NCBI GenBank assembly: GCA_024734495.1
Contig: JALMQS010000886.1
Coordinates: 17,441 to 81,440, forward strand
DNA: 64,000 bases
Direction: 5' to 3'
Source of the DNA: Forficula auricularia
Lineage: Eukaryota; Arthropoda; Insecta; Dermaptera; Forficulidae
How positions within the stretch are numbered: the first letter of the stretch is position 1; each line of letters opens with the position of its first letter. Shown here piece by piece: positions 43,926 through 55,793 of this stretch. Below the pieces are notes generated by a model. It did not search any database and was not told the origin of the DNA. It saw only the letters and a program-made list of their open reading frames with translations. The position numbers and the translations under genes were made by a program.

Positions 43926-44690
43926 AAGAATAAAACACATTAAAAAAAAATTATGTTCTTTTTACCTAGTATTTTATATTTTAAATTTTAAAAGTTTCTA
44001 AAAAAATTTTTCAAAATTTTCTTTACTTTATTTTATGTTCTTTTCAAAAATATACCTATTCAATTTTTTTCTAGTTAAATTTTTTCATTTTTTTATATTA
44101 AAAAAAAAAAATACTTTAAATTTGTTAACGATAAAAAAATTCCGTAAATTTTAAATTTTTGATATATCGAAATGGATTAGTTGTATACTATTTATTAGAT
44201 TGAAAGTTTTTGTGCCGAGAGTATCAGAATTTTTATATATTGAAGGAGATAATAAAAGAGTGTGTCTTCTGCTTATAAATTTTATTTATCTCCTTCAATA
44301 GTATTTATTAAAATATTTTTTTAAATTTTAGAAATATTCAAATATAATCCTGTATCAAAATACTCTTGACATTTTGAAATTTTGGGGTTGCGCCACATTC
44401 ACAGCATCCATGAACCGCACGCCACTGATTCATACATATATATGTGTATATGTTGCAGTGAAAACCCGTTTTTACTAGATAAAACGCGTTTCACTGAATA
44501 TCTTTGTGCCAACTAGAATTTACTGATGTAGGTTGAGTTTGGTTCAAAGGTCTAGAACAGCTGTCGGGCTAAATTACCCCAAATAAGGTAACAATGAAAC
44601 TATCGGGGGTAATAAGGACATTTTTAAAATTTTCTATTTTATAAACTATTATCGTATTTTAATGAATTAGCTAAGGGGCCAGTTATGGGA
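43926..44690. repeat. AT-rich DNA with PLE and hAT ends
   Basis: 44195-44300 matches the end of the PLE at 31012 (GAGTGTGTCTTCTGCT). At about 44385-44427 the inverse of the hAT MITE end CAGTGGCGTGCGGTTCATGG occurs. The rest is unrecognised. Confidence 0.45.
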
Positions 44691-45012
44691 AAAAGTTGAA
44701 ATAAAAGCTAACTCTTATTTAATACTTTATTTTAAGCAACGTCTGCTGAAGATCAACTTTGCGTGTTTTTGTGACTTGAGGAGTACTATATAAACTCCTT
44801 CAATTCGACCCTTTAAAAATTTATTTTAACAAGTTTAAAACAAAAATTTAAAAGATACAATGATCTTTTCCAGCTGACGTGCACTGATAAAGAGCAGAGG
44901 TGTAGCGCTCGAAACGTTGTAAAATATCGATTACGTTCTGCTTAAAATAAAGTATTAAATAAGAGTTAGCTTTTATTTAAACTTTTTCCCATAATTAGTC
45001 CTTAGCTAATTC
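44690..45012. mobile_element. PLE-type inverted repeat with degenerate core
   Basis: TTATGGGAAAAAGTTGAAAT and AGCTAACTCTTATTTAATAC (44690-44735) are inverted at 44945-45000. The centre has CTGATAA, stem GAGC/GCTC and GAAACG (44883-44917), one base away from the conserved CUGANGA. Confidence 0.6.
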
Positions 45013-45590
45013 ATTAAAATAAAATAGAGCCACCAAATACGGTTCTTTTAAAATATTATAGTATGTTTTACTTTGATAGCTTTTCCAAGAATTCAAAATC
45101 GTAAAATTAATAAATATATTATATATATTTTCGACTTTATTAAACGTAAAAACTAAAAACAGAAATCGGCTGAATGCAGAGTACTGTATTCAAATTGCGC
45201 TCACGTCAATAAGTCCTAATTTTGAAGTCATTTTAGCGAAAATGAAACATCATTTTTCTAAAATTTAAAAGCATTTGAATAATGTTAATGTTTACAATTT
45301 TTATTTACTTAGATAGTTTTCATATAATTTTTTTTTTTGCTTTTACAGAATGTAGGGGTAACAGCGACCTACGCAAAAATATTTTGGCGTAATGGCTAAA
45401 AAATTTCCCCGACCTTTGGTCTAGAATCTTCATTTTTGACCTTCCGCCTCATTTTGGGTGTTTATTTTCAAAATTCTTAAACGAAAATGTCAAAAATTAG
45501 AAGCAAAGTTGTAGAGGATGTAATTTTTGACATTTCCATTAAAATTTTTTTGAAAATACTTACTAAAAACGGGTTTTTACTGAAACATAT
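45013..45590. other. Unrecognised AT-rich DNA
   Basis: A GGGGTAACAGCGACC block (45355) may be the far end of a DNA element that begins near 44572 (GGGCTAAATTACCCCAAATAAG). This is not established. Confidence 0.35.
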
Positions 45591-45850
45591 ATGTACCTAC
45601 ATTTTCACGGACTAAATGAAAAAATAGCACTTTTGGACTCTGGCCGAGACCCCATTTAATTTTTTGCGAAAAAAGTGTCCTAAAATTCAGCCTGATTGAA
45701 TACTACTACAATTAGTGACTTTGGTTGTGACCATGGGTTCCGTAGACTTTGCCCGAAGACCCTTTGAACTCGCGCTTGGCTCGAGACAGATTACAGTGCT
45801 TTCTTTATCCATCTACTTCGCTATGAATAACGCAAAAAAAAAAATACACC
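45590..45850 (+). repeat. Rep-E right-end fragment
   Basis: TGGGTTCCGTAGACTTTGCC and AGACCCTTTGAACTCGCGC follow the order of 29620-29700, with a diverged end. Confidence 0.6.
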
Positions 45851-46369
45851 CCAAGAATTTTCTTTGAATATATTTCTGATGGATGTCACTGCTTAATTTG
45901 TTTTTTATAGACTTTTTTTGTTGTTGTTGGAATTGCTGGTCTTTGTTTCGAAAAGACTCCCGACCTCTATAAAAATAATAAGATTGTCAAAAAAATAAAA
46001 TAATATTAAATTAAAATTTAAAATATACATAAAATAGTAAAGTTATTTTCAAGAAAAAATGTTATTAAAGAAAATATAAAAAAAAATAAATAAAAATAAA
46101 TAAATAAAATACACAAAAGATTCAATTCATAATTTTTGTTAAAACCTTATCTACTGTTAAAGCTTAAAATGAAATAAAGGAAGATATGTTATATATATAC
46201 AGGGTGGCGCAGATGGATCGGGTGGTTTTAAAATACTTGTCAAACTGTGTCGGGTGGTGTTAAAATACTTATCAAACTGTCAATTTTAAAGGTATTGGAT
46301 TGAAATAAAGTGCAAAACGTGTAGTTACAATGGAAGTTTATTAATAAAAAATACAAAAGTATATATATT
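45851..46369. other. Unrecognised DNA with possible Tc1-like end
   Basis: TATACAGGGTGGCGCAGATG (46197) resembles the terminal sequence of some Tc1/mariner-like elements. A 30-bp tandem duplication (TCGGGTGGTKTTAAAATACTT) follows. No second end was found. Confidence 0.3.
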
Positions 46370-46945
46370 GTTTAACACCCTCGACAAAATTCCTGTATGT
46401 ATGTATGTCTGTCTGTTTCCGTGGTTTCCGCGAAAAGTTGCTCACGATTCACGTAAAAACAACTGAAAGGATTTTTATGAAATTTCATATTTGCATCAGA
46501 TGTCTTCTAACTTACGTTTATAGCTATATAAAGTTTTTATATTTTGACCCCAAAAGGGGGTTTGGGGGGGGGGCACGAATGAAAACTATCAAAAAACTGC
46601 TAAACTATTAACGTCAAATTTTACTATAAGCAAAGTTGTAGGGATGTGATTACTGATAACTTTTGTTTAAACCCCCCCCCACCCCCAAAAAACACCCAAA
46701 AAGAGGGGGAGTGTCAAAATATGAAAATTCTTGCTCTTGGACCAAACTCAACCAAATTTTGTATACATAATCTGTGGGTCACTAGAAGGCTAGAAATGCA
46801 AAAACTGGGTACAGGGGGAGCTCGGTGGGTTTCGGGGGGTGTGGTGGATGGGAGTGGGGTATGAGGGTGGGGTTCGTAGGGTGGGGTCCAGGGAGCCCTC
46901 TTGCTTTCCAGGGGTGCCGGAAGGCGGGCATTGCAGCTCGTTTCT
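46370..46945 (+). repeat. Second Helitron-like copy (truncated)
   Basis: CACCCTCGACAAAATTCCTG, ACGTAAAAACAACTGAAAGG and TTTTGACCCCAAAAGGGGG follow the order of 41080-41300. The G-rich part is shortened, and the end GGCGGGCATTGCAGCTCG replaces the CTAG terminus. The 5' terminus is missing. Confidence 0.6.
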
Positions 46946-47235
46946 CTATAAAAATAATTATTTCCCTACTCAATTTAAATCAAATTACATAAAAATAATT
47001 CTTCAAACTTTTCTCTATAAAAATAATTAAATTAAAAGTAAAAAAAGAATTATATTTTAAAAACTAAAAAACACTTTTCCAAAATTACGAAAATAATGTA
47101 ATACTTAATCAAAAAGAGTGGGACATTGTCGAAATTAAGTAAAATTACATGCTCTGCGCCCCATACTTTTTTATTAAGTATTACCTACATTATTTTGTGC
47201 TTTTTAGAAGCGTGTTTTTTTTTAGTTTTTTCTTT
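46946..47235. repeat. Dispersed hairpin copy
   Basis: It matches 26560-26765: ACTTTTCTCTATAAAAATAA, AATAATGTAATACTTAATC, TGTCGAAATTAAGTAAAA and the inverse TAAGTATTACCTACATTATT. Confidence 0.65.
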
Positions 47236-47385
47236 TTTAAACATAATTTATTTTAAGTCATTTTTAACCCTAAAATTAACTCTTCATAAATGTTTTTAAT
47301 ATGAAATTGATGAAAAATATATAAAAGTTCTATATATCGATTTTCGAAGTGAAACTATTATATATTGAAGGAGAAAATAAAAAGA

Positions 47386-47498
47386 GTGTGTCTTCTGCTG
47401 GAATCATAAATTTTATTTATTTATAACGAGACTATAGTTTCGAGGTCTTTGCCCTCTTCATCAGTCTATTACAATGGATTCACAGGAATTAATTTATT
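47386..47498 (-). mobile_element. Truncated PLE end
   Basis: GAGTGTGTCTTCTGCTGG through TTATTTATAACGAGAC matches the ends of the PLE at 31012-31885. It abuts a Rep-A copy whose terminal bases are missing, so the junction is an insertion or recombination point. Confidence 0.7.
47430..47464 (-). ncRNA. Near-canonical hammerhead-ribozyme-like motif
   Basis: On the minus strand: CTGATGA (47464-47458), one A, stem II GAGGGC/GACCTC closed by AAA with one mismatch, then GAAAC, TATA, GTC (ending 47430). It is nearly identical to 31786-31820, 16 kb away and on the other strand. Confidence 0.62.
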
Positions 47499-47499
47499 A

Positions 47500-47976
47500 A
47501 GTGGCCATCCACTTGAGTTTACCATACAACCTGACCCCTCACTTATATTTAATATTTAATAAAATTATTTATAATCATGTAGGGGAGGGGGCTTAGTTTT
47601 TGCATTTTTAGACTTCTGGGGTCCCATTAATTAGGTATACAAAATTTGGTTGAGTTTGGCACAAGAGCCTAGATTTTCATTTTTTGATCCTACACCCCCC
47701 CTCATTTTGGGCGGTTAGTTTTTGCATTTTTAGATTTCTGGGGTCCCACTGGTTATGTATACAAAATTTGGTTGATTTTGCTCAAATGGTCTAAATTTTT
47801 AATTTTAAACGCCCCCTCCACCGGGACCCCCTCACTACCCTTTGGCAAAACAATTATTATCTCGAAAAATATAATTTTTTTCGATGTTCACTTATTTGGG
47901 CTTTTTTGTAGATCGAAATGCCATGATTTTTTATGCAAGATTACTATACTTGACCATACCCCTGTATGGTAAAGTA
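47500..47976 (+). mobile_element. Rep-A copy
   Basis: GTGGCCATCCACTTGAGTTT is at the left and ACCATACCCCTGTATGGTAA at the right. Two minisatellite units and the distal block lie between. Confidence 0.72.
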
Positions 47977-48394
47977 AGAATTAAATGCAATAATGTCATC
48001 AATATTGGTTAAGCCATTTTCAAGATATTTAGAAAAAACTAAAAAAGTACTGAAATAAAGTACTAATGTTTTTGGGTCAAAAACTAATCAGCTCTTCATT
48101 TTTTTAAGTAATGGAAGGTTTTCAATTTCATTTCAATCGGATGAATTGTTCATGAATGAATTAATTCCATCAACGACTGGACTCGCCTAGCTCTTACGCA
48201 GATTTCATTCCTCTGCGCTCAATTGGTTACCTAAATACAGGCGCACCAACGTTAGAAACCAAGTTGAGATTCAGACTACATTTTAAGAATTTCAATTAGT
48301 ACTGCTATTTATTTATATTTCATAATTCAATATTTTTATTTATATGTGCAAGAAATAGATGAATTCGTTAAAAAGCTCTAAATTAAAAAAACAA
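47977..48394. repeat. Rep-E fragment and unrecognised DNA
   Basis: 47985-48150 (TTGGTTAAGCCATTTTCAAG, GGTTTTCAATTTCATTTC) matches Rep-E at 29265-29440. The rest is not recognised. Confidence 0.5.
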
Positions 48395-49560
48395 AATTAA
48401 GAAAAAAACCGACTTCAAAAATAATTAAATACAACAAATAAAATAATAACAACTCAAAAATCAAATAAAATGCACCAAAAGGTATAAAATAATTATCTAA
48501 TTTAGTTACAACTAAACGATGAAATTATTAAATGAAATCACTTTTTGAAGTCGGTGCAAAACATATACATTTTATGAATCAAACTCGAACAAATCTTACC
48601 TAGTGCACAGGAATTATTTAACGGGTTATAGTGGTGTTATAGGAAGACCTCTTTGTGAAACACCACTATAACCCGTTAAATAATTCCTGTGTTTAATATG
48701 TTTCACTATAAACCAACACCGCTTTCCCTAAACTTTACTTACGGTTAAGATTTAAAAATAAAGGACTTTTTAATTTATCTATTAAATATTTATTATTAAT
48801 TGATAAACATAGTTTTTTACAATTATATTTCACACATATTTATATATATTTATTTAAATGTTTATCAAGTTTTTAAAAAAATGTGCAAAATGTTGAAAAA
48901 ATTAATACTTATTCATTTTTTAAATTTCCTTCTACATTTTTTTTCTTTTGATGTTTTTAAAAAGTGAGTAACGCATATTTTTTTAAATTTATATTTAATA
49001 ATTATATTACGTTTGGTGGGTAAGCTCGGTTATATAGTTTGTTTGGCACCGACTTCAAAAAGTAATTTCATGTAAATATTTTATTGTTTAGTTGTAACTA
49101 AATTAGATAATTATTTTATACCTTTTAGTGCATTTTATTTTATTTTTGAGTTCTTATTGATTTATATGTTGAATTTAATTTTTTTGAGACGTTTTTTTTT
49201 ATAAAAATTATTTTTATTTTTCCTCTTTTTAGTGATGTTATTAATAGTGACTTAAGACAATATCTTGCATGTATCTCGTAAGAGAAGCGTTAGGCGAATG
49301 AATCAGAAATGATAATAAAATTCAATTCATAAATATAGAAATTCTCTCGAAACGTTTGCGGGTTTTAAATGAATGTTTTAAGATTTTTTTTATAAAAGAT
49401 TTTATTTATTATAATTTTGATTATCTGCTCATAAGATTGGAAATTTAAGTTATTTCGTCATTGATCATATCATCAGAACTTGACCAAATTAATATGAAAC
49501 CACCCCTAAGGTACCCACTTTCCAATAAAAAACGAATCATTGAAATCGGCCTACGTGGCG
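48395..49560 (-). repeat. Rep-C copy with its palindrome split by a PLE-type insert
   Basis: The left arm 48395-48605 (AAAACCGACTTCAAAAATAA to AATCTTACCTAGT) and right arm 49010-49200 (GGCACCGACTTCAAAAAG) are separated by about 405 bp. The long part continues inverted to 49560 (GTCATTGATCATATCATCAG). The insert starts with a 33-bp perfect hairpin and carries the PLE tail. Confidence 0.7.
48606..49010 (+). mobile_element. PLE-tail insert with 33-bp perfect hairpin
   Basis: CACAGGAATTATTTAACGGG through TAGTGGTGTT is repeated inverted after a 21-nt loop (48608-48694). Next comes ATGTTTCACTATAAACCAAC, the PLE tail motif seen at 1264, 6535, 11303 and 55983. No hammerhead-like core is present. Confidence 0.6.
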
Positions 49561-49582
49561 ATGATTTCAAATAAATAAATAA

Positions 49583-50309
49583 GCTGACGTGTTCTGATGT
49601 GGCCATCCACTTGACTTTACCTTACGAATTGGCTTCTCACTTATATTTAATATTTAATAAAATTATTTATAATCATGTAGGGGAGGGGGGTTCGTTTTTG
49701 CATTTTTAGATTACTGTGTGCCTACTGATTATGTATACAAAATTTGGTTGAGTTTGGAACAAGAGCCTATATTTTCATTTTTTTACCCTACACCCCCTCT
49801 ACCCGCAACAATTTTGGGGGGTTAGTTTTTTCCTTTTTAGACTTCCGGGGTTACACTGAATATGTATACAAAATTTCGTTGAGTTAGCTCAAATAGCCTA
49901 GATTTTTAATTTTTAACCCCCCTCTCCACCCTTCTTAATTTTGAGTCGATATGCACCAAAATCTAATCAGCTCGAATTTCAATGAACCAAAAACTACGTG
50001 TGAAATTTGGTTTCGATATTCACACTTAGTTTTTGGGCTAGCTCGGCTACAAAAAAATATGGTATCGCAACAAGACGAACGGACACCCAACCAGACAACC
50101 AGACAACCAGACAGACTAACAGACATTTTGATACAACACAATTATCATCTCGAAAACATAATTTTTTTGATGCTCACTTATTAGAGCTTTTTTGTATCTA
50201 ATCAAAATTGTTTAAGCCGTTTTTGAGATATTTCGAAAAAAAGAAGGAAAAAAAACCTCTTTTTAGATCCACGATTACAATACTTGATCATACCCTGTAT
50301 GGTAAAGTG
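49583..50309 (+). mobile_element. Rep-A copy, most complete
   Basis: GCTGACGTGTTCTGATGTGG is at the left end; TGATCATACCCTGTATGGTA with AAGT is at the right. Three minisatellite units, the distal block (AAACTACGTGTGAAATTTGG) and a short CAGACAACCAGACAACC duplication (50090-50115) lie between. No transposase. Confidence 0.75.
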
Positions 50310-50740
50310 AAGTATGAAAGTCGTGAGGTGAACACCCTAGATGATTTTTATTTGGCGAAATAACGCATCATGAGAAATATTTTGATAATAATTAAATTTT
50401 CAATGGGAGGTAGAAAGTCTATTGTCTGCTTCTGGATTTCCCTTCATTCCTTCACGATGGTGTATCCGCCATCGCCTTCCATACTTTCCTTTCTTAAGCC
50501 TCTCAGAAGTGACAGAGAGAGAGAGTGTGAGTCTCACTGTGTGTATATATGTGTCTGTGTGGTATTAATTACGCGTCTCTGGCCTTTAATTGCGCAGCGA
50601 TGAACCACTGGTCTTGACGCGATGGACTCGGCAAAGCATTCGGCCCTCCGGGAAGAATCCACCCCGAATCTCACTCACACATTCAACACATTTTTTATGA
50701 AGAATTTATAATCTATATATACAAAAGCCATTGTCAGACA
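50310..50740. other. Low-repeat, GC-richer stretch
   Basis: 50440-50690 contains CACGATGGTGTATCCGCC, (GA)n, TACGCGTCTCTGGCCTTTAATTG and CTCCGGGAAGAATCCACCCC. It is unlike any repeat in the window and is not clearly coding. It could be a conserved non-coding or unrecognised exon region. Confidence 0.35.
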
Positions 50741-51273
50741 GTACCCGTGGCGCACCAAGGGGAGTGCAGTAGAAAAAGCAACTAATATTCAATGACAGTT
50801 GTTATATATCAAATTTTACAAATAAAACATCTCTTCATTCTCTATATTATATATCTAGTAATATCTCTATATTACACATTTCCTCTATATAGCTTAAAAT
50901 ATTAGATTTTACGGCGTGTCTCATTTTGAAATTTTTAGTAGATGAGATTTATTAATTTTAAATATATTATATATTAATATATATTTAATTTTTTAGAAAT
51001 AATTCGAAGTACCGCGAAAAATTATTTTTTTTTTTTTGAATTTAAGAAAAATATAAATTCTTAAAATTTGTGTAGACAAATTAATTTTAAAATATACATA
51101 TAATATATATATTTAATTTATAATATAAGTTTTAATTGAGATGATATTTAATGGGATAATGAGATTAATTCTTAATTTGAAATTTTAGTAGATAAATTAT
51201 TTTTAAAATTATTATATATAATTTTTTTGCAACGAAATTTTCTCTCGAGAGACGGACTGGTAGAAATTTTACT
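50741..51273. other. AT-rich DNA
   Basis: Imperfect AATATATTATAT-type words dominate. No feature is supported. Confidence 0.35.
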
Positions 51274-51720
51274 TGAATGTAATGGAAGGTAGCCCAGAGG
51301 TAGTGAGGAAAGAAAAATTAACACATAAAATAAGGTGTAATTTATTGAATCCTTCCTCCTTTCCTTCAAACCGACGTTTCGGATGATTTTCCACTCCTTC
51401 TTCATGGTTTCAAAGGGTCAATGAATGAAACAAATAAAATGTTTCCTTCTTCTCTCCACAGTAGTGTTCCAAAACTTTCTTTATTTTTCTATGCCTTTGT
51501 TAAAAATGAAGAAAGTTTTTGAACACTACTGTGGAGAGAAGAAAGAAACATTTTATTTGTTTCATTCATTGACCTTTGAAAACCCTGAAGAAGGAGGGAA
51601 AAATCCTCCGAAACGTCGGTTTGAAAGGAAAGGAGGAAGGATTCCAATAAATTACACCTTATTTTATGTGTTAATTTTTTCTTTCCTCACTACCTCTGGG
51701 CTGCCTTCCATTACATTCAA
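51274..51720. mobile_element. 447-bp PLE palindrome
   Basis: TTGAATGTAATGGAAGG at the left is inverted at the right end. The arms (about 210 bp) share CTCACTACCTCTGGG-type, ACCTTATTTTATGTG and CCACAGTAGTGTTC blocks, meeting at a small centre near 51495. The right arm has a strong hammerhead-like core; the left has lost one core base. No coding sequence. Confidence 0.78.
51585..51617 (+). ncRNA. Hammerhead-ribozyme-like motif with strong stem II
   Basis: CTGAAGA (51585-51591), one A, five-base-pair stem II GGAGG/CCTCC closed by GAAAAAT, then GAAACGTC (51610-51617). ACGT is palindromic. In the opposite arm the first core base has changed (ATGAAGA). Confidence 0.6.
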
Positions 51721-51799
51721 TTATATATAATTAATTTAGAGACACTTTTTAGATAAATTTTAAGATTGAAATGTATTATTAAAAAGGAAATAGGTTTCC

Positions 51800-52551
51800 A
51801 ACCGATCGGGAACTTCGAGAGAAATGAACACATCTCCTCTGTGGCGAAATCTGCAGCAAGGAAGATTGGCTACTTATTCAGGTCGAAGCGATTTTTCATG
51901 GCCCCACACCTTCTCACCATCTACAAGGCCCAAATCCGGCCCTGTCTCGAATACGGCTCTCGTCTATGGAGAGGAGCCTCTAAATATTCTCTTGCCACCC
52001 TGGATGCAATTCAGAAACGAGCCGTCAGGCTAATTGACGATTCTACCCTCACCGACTCACTTCGACACGCTAGCTCTTCTAAGAAATGTCTCTGCTCTTT
52101 CCCTTTTCTATAGATACTATCACGGCAGGTGCTCTGATGAGACAAATTCAATAGGTCCCCCCAAATCATGCTTTGGGCGTAGCACGCGTTTTTCCGACTC
52201 CCAACACTCTTTCGCGGTCAAATTAGAAAAGTGCCGGACCACTTCATTCGCCAATACATATATCCCCATGACTTCAAGGAACTGAAATTCTCTCCAGCCT
52301 CTATCTTTCCCAGCACCTATGATCTTCAAACCTTCAAAACCCGAGTACAGAACACCTACGTCTCCACCCCCTCTCCCTTAATTAACTTTCCACTCTTCGG
52401 TAATGCAAGGTCTTTCGAGATCCATAGACGCTTCTTTACTGGCGCGCCCTTCTTGCATTCGATTGCATTAAAAAATCTAACGGAAAAGGCTCAGAAACTT
52501 TTCCCTTCACCCATTATTGTTTTAAATTCCAATTACATTCAAATCTTTTGA
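51800..52551 (+). pseudogene. Jockey-like LINE ORF2 C-terminal part
   Basis: The frame from about 51820 gives NEHISSVAKSAARKIGYLF, LLTIYKAQIRPCLEYGSRLW and LDAIQKRAVRLI, the thumb/connection region of jockey/CR1-group LINE reverse transcriptases. A frameshift near 52060 leads to ALLRNVSALSLFYRYYHG (to about 52120) and FSDSQHSFAVKL; another near 52270 leads to PASIFPSTYDLQTFKTRVQ, the usual C-terminal end of these proteins. The RT core upstream is missing, so it is 5' truncated. An RNase H domain is not expected in this group. Confidence 0.82.
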
Positions 52552-53410
52552 AGCTAGGGATACTTCTTTATGATGGTTATAGATAGTGTAAACGTTGGTA
52601 AAAAATATAAATTAAGTTTTATGTCAATTTTATATTTGATGCTATTTAAAATCGACCTTTCTTACCTGAATTGGCAAATTAAAATAGTATTAATAAATCG
52701 GTGTTCCAGGTATTTATATTTATAAGATCAGCTTCCTCATATGTTGTATGTAGTTTCTATTTATTTTGTGAATTCTAATAAAAACGCCACCTTTAATATT
52801 ACCTTTTCAAAGATAATAGAATTACAAAGTGCATGTTTTTCCGAATTTTTGCAGAGAACATGTAGACGAATCTTGGTTCTTTTCCAATTTTAACAATCAT
52901 TTTTCTACAGTGAGAGGTACCGCTGGCTAGGTTTTAATAATCCATCATTTCCTTGTATTTAAAGTACAAAAGAAGAAATAAATATTTGGAGGAATATCTG
53001 CAACCTGGGTATCAGACGCGATGTCAAGCATTAGTACTGGAGTGCCTCAGGGGAAATTATGATGAAACTTGGAGTCCGACTCGGAACTCTCAAGAGGCGC
53101 TAACCACGTGTACATGCACGCATATATACAAGGAAATGAAAATAAAATACGACAGTGGATTTTTGAAACCAAAGGTGAGCCGATCTCTGAACAAAATCTA
53201 AATTTATAATGGGTCATATAATAAAAATCTGTTTTGAAATCTAGTTATAGATCCATTAGGACCGCTCTCTGAAGGGGAATAATTTTCTAGCTATTTTGTT
53301 TGGAATAACTAACATTTTAAATTGTGGGATTTCTTAGGTTCATTACATTGATGAAAAATCCGGATAAGTGCGAATCGGTCTCGCATATCAAGGGTTCCGT
53401 ACCTAATATA
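52552..53410. other. Unrecognised DNA
   Basis: An open frame at 52953-53201 ends near a good donor-like AAAG|GTGAGC (53175) but matches no family I recognise. The remainder is AT-rich without features. Confidence 0.3.
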
Positions 53411-53538
53411 TCGAGGGGTGATCCGCGATTGGAAGTAGGTGTACATCTCTTTGGAAGTATTTTGGAAGTACTTGGAAATATTTGTTGAAGTACAAGTGTA
53501 AGTAGGTGTACAGCATATTAGGTTGCGGTTCACCCCTC
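53411..53538. mobile_element. Short MITE-like element
   Basis: CGAGGGGTGATCCGC at the left and GCGGTTCACCCCTCG at the right are inverted with one mismatch, bordered by TA-rich sequence. The inside has AAGTAGGTGTACA twice. 128 bp, no coding sequence. Confidence 0.6.
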
Positions 53539-53548
53539 GTATATATAT

Positions 53549-53805
53549 CTAATGAATATTTTTTCAAAATTATGAGTTTGAACATTTTCATTTAAGAATG
53601 AAAAACCATATTTTTGTTTCCAAAAATTGAAAAAGACATTTGGTTTCAATAGGATGGGGCCACTTGCCACACAGCCAACGTAACTAATCGATCTTTTGTG
53701 CACTATTTTGGAAATCGAATAATGATTTTGTGTTTCATTCATAAATGAAAATGTCCAATCTTTCTAATAAACTCATAATTTTGAAAAAATATTCATTAGT
53801 TTCTT
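53549..53805. mobile_element. TIR element with mariner-like transposase fragment
   Basis: CTAATGAATATTTTTTCAAA and CATTTTCATTTAAGAATGAA at the left are inverted at 53735-53800. Between them the + strand reads WFQ*DGATCHTANVTNRS (about 53638-53692), the block with the second catalytic Asp of one Tc1/mariner-like transposase group, with a stop in place of Gln. Most of the transposase is deleted. Confidence 0.65.
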
Positions 53806-54459
53806 ACTTTACCATACAGGGTATGGTCAAGTATTGTAATCGTGCATGAAAAAAGTCTTTTTTTTTATTCTTTTATTCAAAATATCTCAAAAAACAGCTG
53901 AAATTATTTTGATTAAAAAAATTGAGCGAAACCATGGCATTTTGCTCTACAAAAAGCCCCAATAAGTGAACATCGAAAAAATTATATTTTTCGAGATAAT
54001 AATTGTTTTGGCAAAATGTCTGTTAGTGATGGTGTCTGTTTACGTAAAATTTTGTGGACGAGCTAGCTCAAAAACTAGTCTGAATATCGAAACCAAATTT
54101 CACACGTAGTTTTAGTCCATTGAGATTAAAAGCTGATTAGATTTTGGTGCATACTGACCCAAAAATTAAGGGGGTGAGAGGGGGTTAAAAATTGAAAAAT
54201 GCAACCAAACTTAACCAAATTTTGTATACATAATCAGTAGGACCCCAGAAGTCTAAAATGCAAAAACTAACCGGCCGAAATGGAAGGGGGGGGGATCAAA
54301 AAATGAAAATATATGCTCTTGTACCAAACTCAACCAAATTTTGTATATATAATCAGTGGGCCCACAGTAATAAAAATGCATGATTATATATAATAATATT
54401 AAATATAAGTGAGAGGGCAGGTTGTATGGTAAAGTCAAGTGGATGGCCACATCAGAACA
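53804..54459 (-). mobile_element. Rep-A copy
   Basis: TTACTTTACCATACAGGGTA at the left is the family right end inverted. The distal block and two minisatellite units follow, then GGATGGCCACATCAGAAC. The AAATTTGTA unit linkers contain G runs (54286-54294). Confidence 0.73.
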
Positions 54460-55696
54460 TCAAATTTTAAATATTAGAGAAAAAACCCTTTTATTTCAGT
54501 TTTTTTTCAGGCTTTATTTAATTACTGATTAGGGTGATGAGATTTTGGAGTGAACCTATTTTTACTTTCACATTTCTATAGTAATGTGAAATATTGCGAT
54601 TGCCAATCTGGGTCCTGACTTGAGAGCTTCTATCCCCAGAGATGAAAAAAGTTCATTTCATTTTGTAACTTCTAGGAGGAAGGAATCGATGCCCTTAATA
54701 GTTGAAAATCGGATTTAGTACATAAAACAGGAAATTGTGGTCCCAAGAAGCCAAAAAGGGGCCAAAAATCCATTGGCCAGTGCGTATGTACCTAAGTAGT
54801 ACCCCCCTGTGTTTCGGTAACCATAAGTCTCAGAGCTACGAAATTCGAAACTTAAGCTCGATATAGGCTAGAAGGAGTACAGCAAGCTTTTTAACTTTTC
54901 TTTCTTTATGAAGCGGTCTTTCCGGACGGGGCCCGGCCTTAATCGATTAATAATATAGGTTTAAATTTATGTGCGTTGGCTGGGCTGGCCTTCCTCGACA
55001 AATGCCCTTTCTGCGGTGGCCAGCCCATTTTAAACGAATTTTATATTTTTTAACATTTATAGTAATGTTAATTTTTATTTACATATATATTTTTTTGTTC
55101 ATAATAGTATAATATTTATTTATTATGTTTTCTTAATCGCATTGCACAGTTGTGGGGCGCTTTTGGCGCTCCCAACACTCTGGCCTCTGTTCTGGAGTCC
55201 TACTGGCGCCCATATATATAATGTACTTTTTACTAATAGCCACAACATCTGGCGTAATTATTGGACGGCTGATGAGGGTTGCAACCTAAATTGTAAATAA
55301 ATCTGTTTTCTTTCTGTAAAGGGCTGCCCCCCTCTGCGTGTCATTGAAATCAGAAAACTGGAAGTGGACATTACATGAAAGATTTTTCGTTTTTTTTTTA
55401 TTTTCTCAAAAACGGCTCTAACGATTTTTTTAAAAAATAGTTTATTTATCAAGTGTCATGAGTTATTAGTTGTATCAAATTTTTAATCCGATTTAAATAA
55501 AGGACGGGGGTGTAAAGTAGGAGTGTCGCGGCGGCACCATTTGTTTTCTAACCTATAAATTAATGTGCTGCTGAAGTAAATAAACACTGGTTCAAAACGT
55601 GCTTCAACCATCAATTTCGGCTGATCTTTCTGGTACTTTATACTTATTCTTTCAATTTTTCCTAATCAATTAGACTATGTTTAAATCGAAATAAGC
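54460..55696. other. Unrecognised DNA with two GC-rich patches
   Basis: 54915-55025 (GGACGGGGCCCGGCC, GCGGTGGCCAGCCC) and 55150-55215 (hairpin GGGGCGCTTTTGGCGCTCCC) stand out. No coding family was recognised. Confidence 0.35.
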
Positions 55697-55793
55697 CTTA
55701 TAGTATAAAATTATTGGATAAAAATACTTGGTAGGTTTCACATTAAGATATAAAAAAATAAAACGAATTTATTTTTGGAGAATCTTTAATCTC

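Noticed and set aside
52953..53201. Possible host exon with a GTGAGC donor
   Set aside because: No acceptor, no recognised family and no conservation evidence; the donor-like site alone is too weak.
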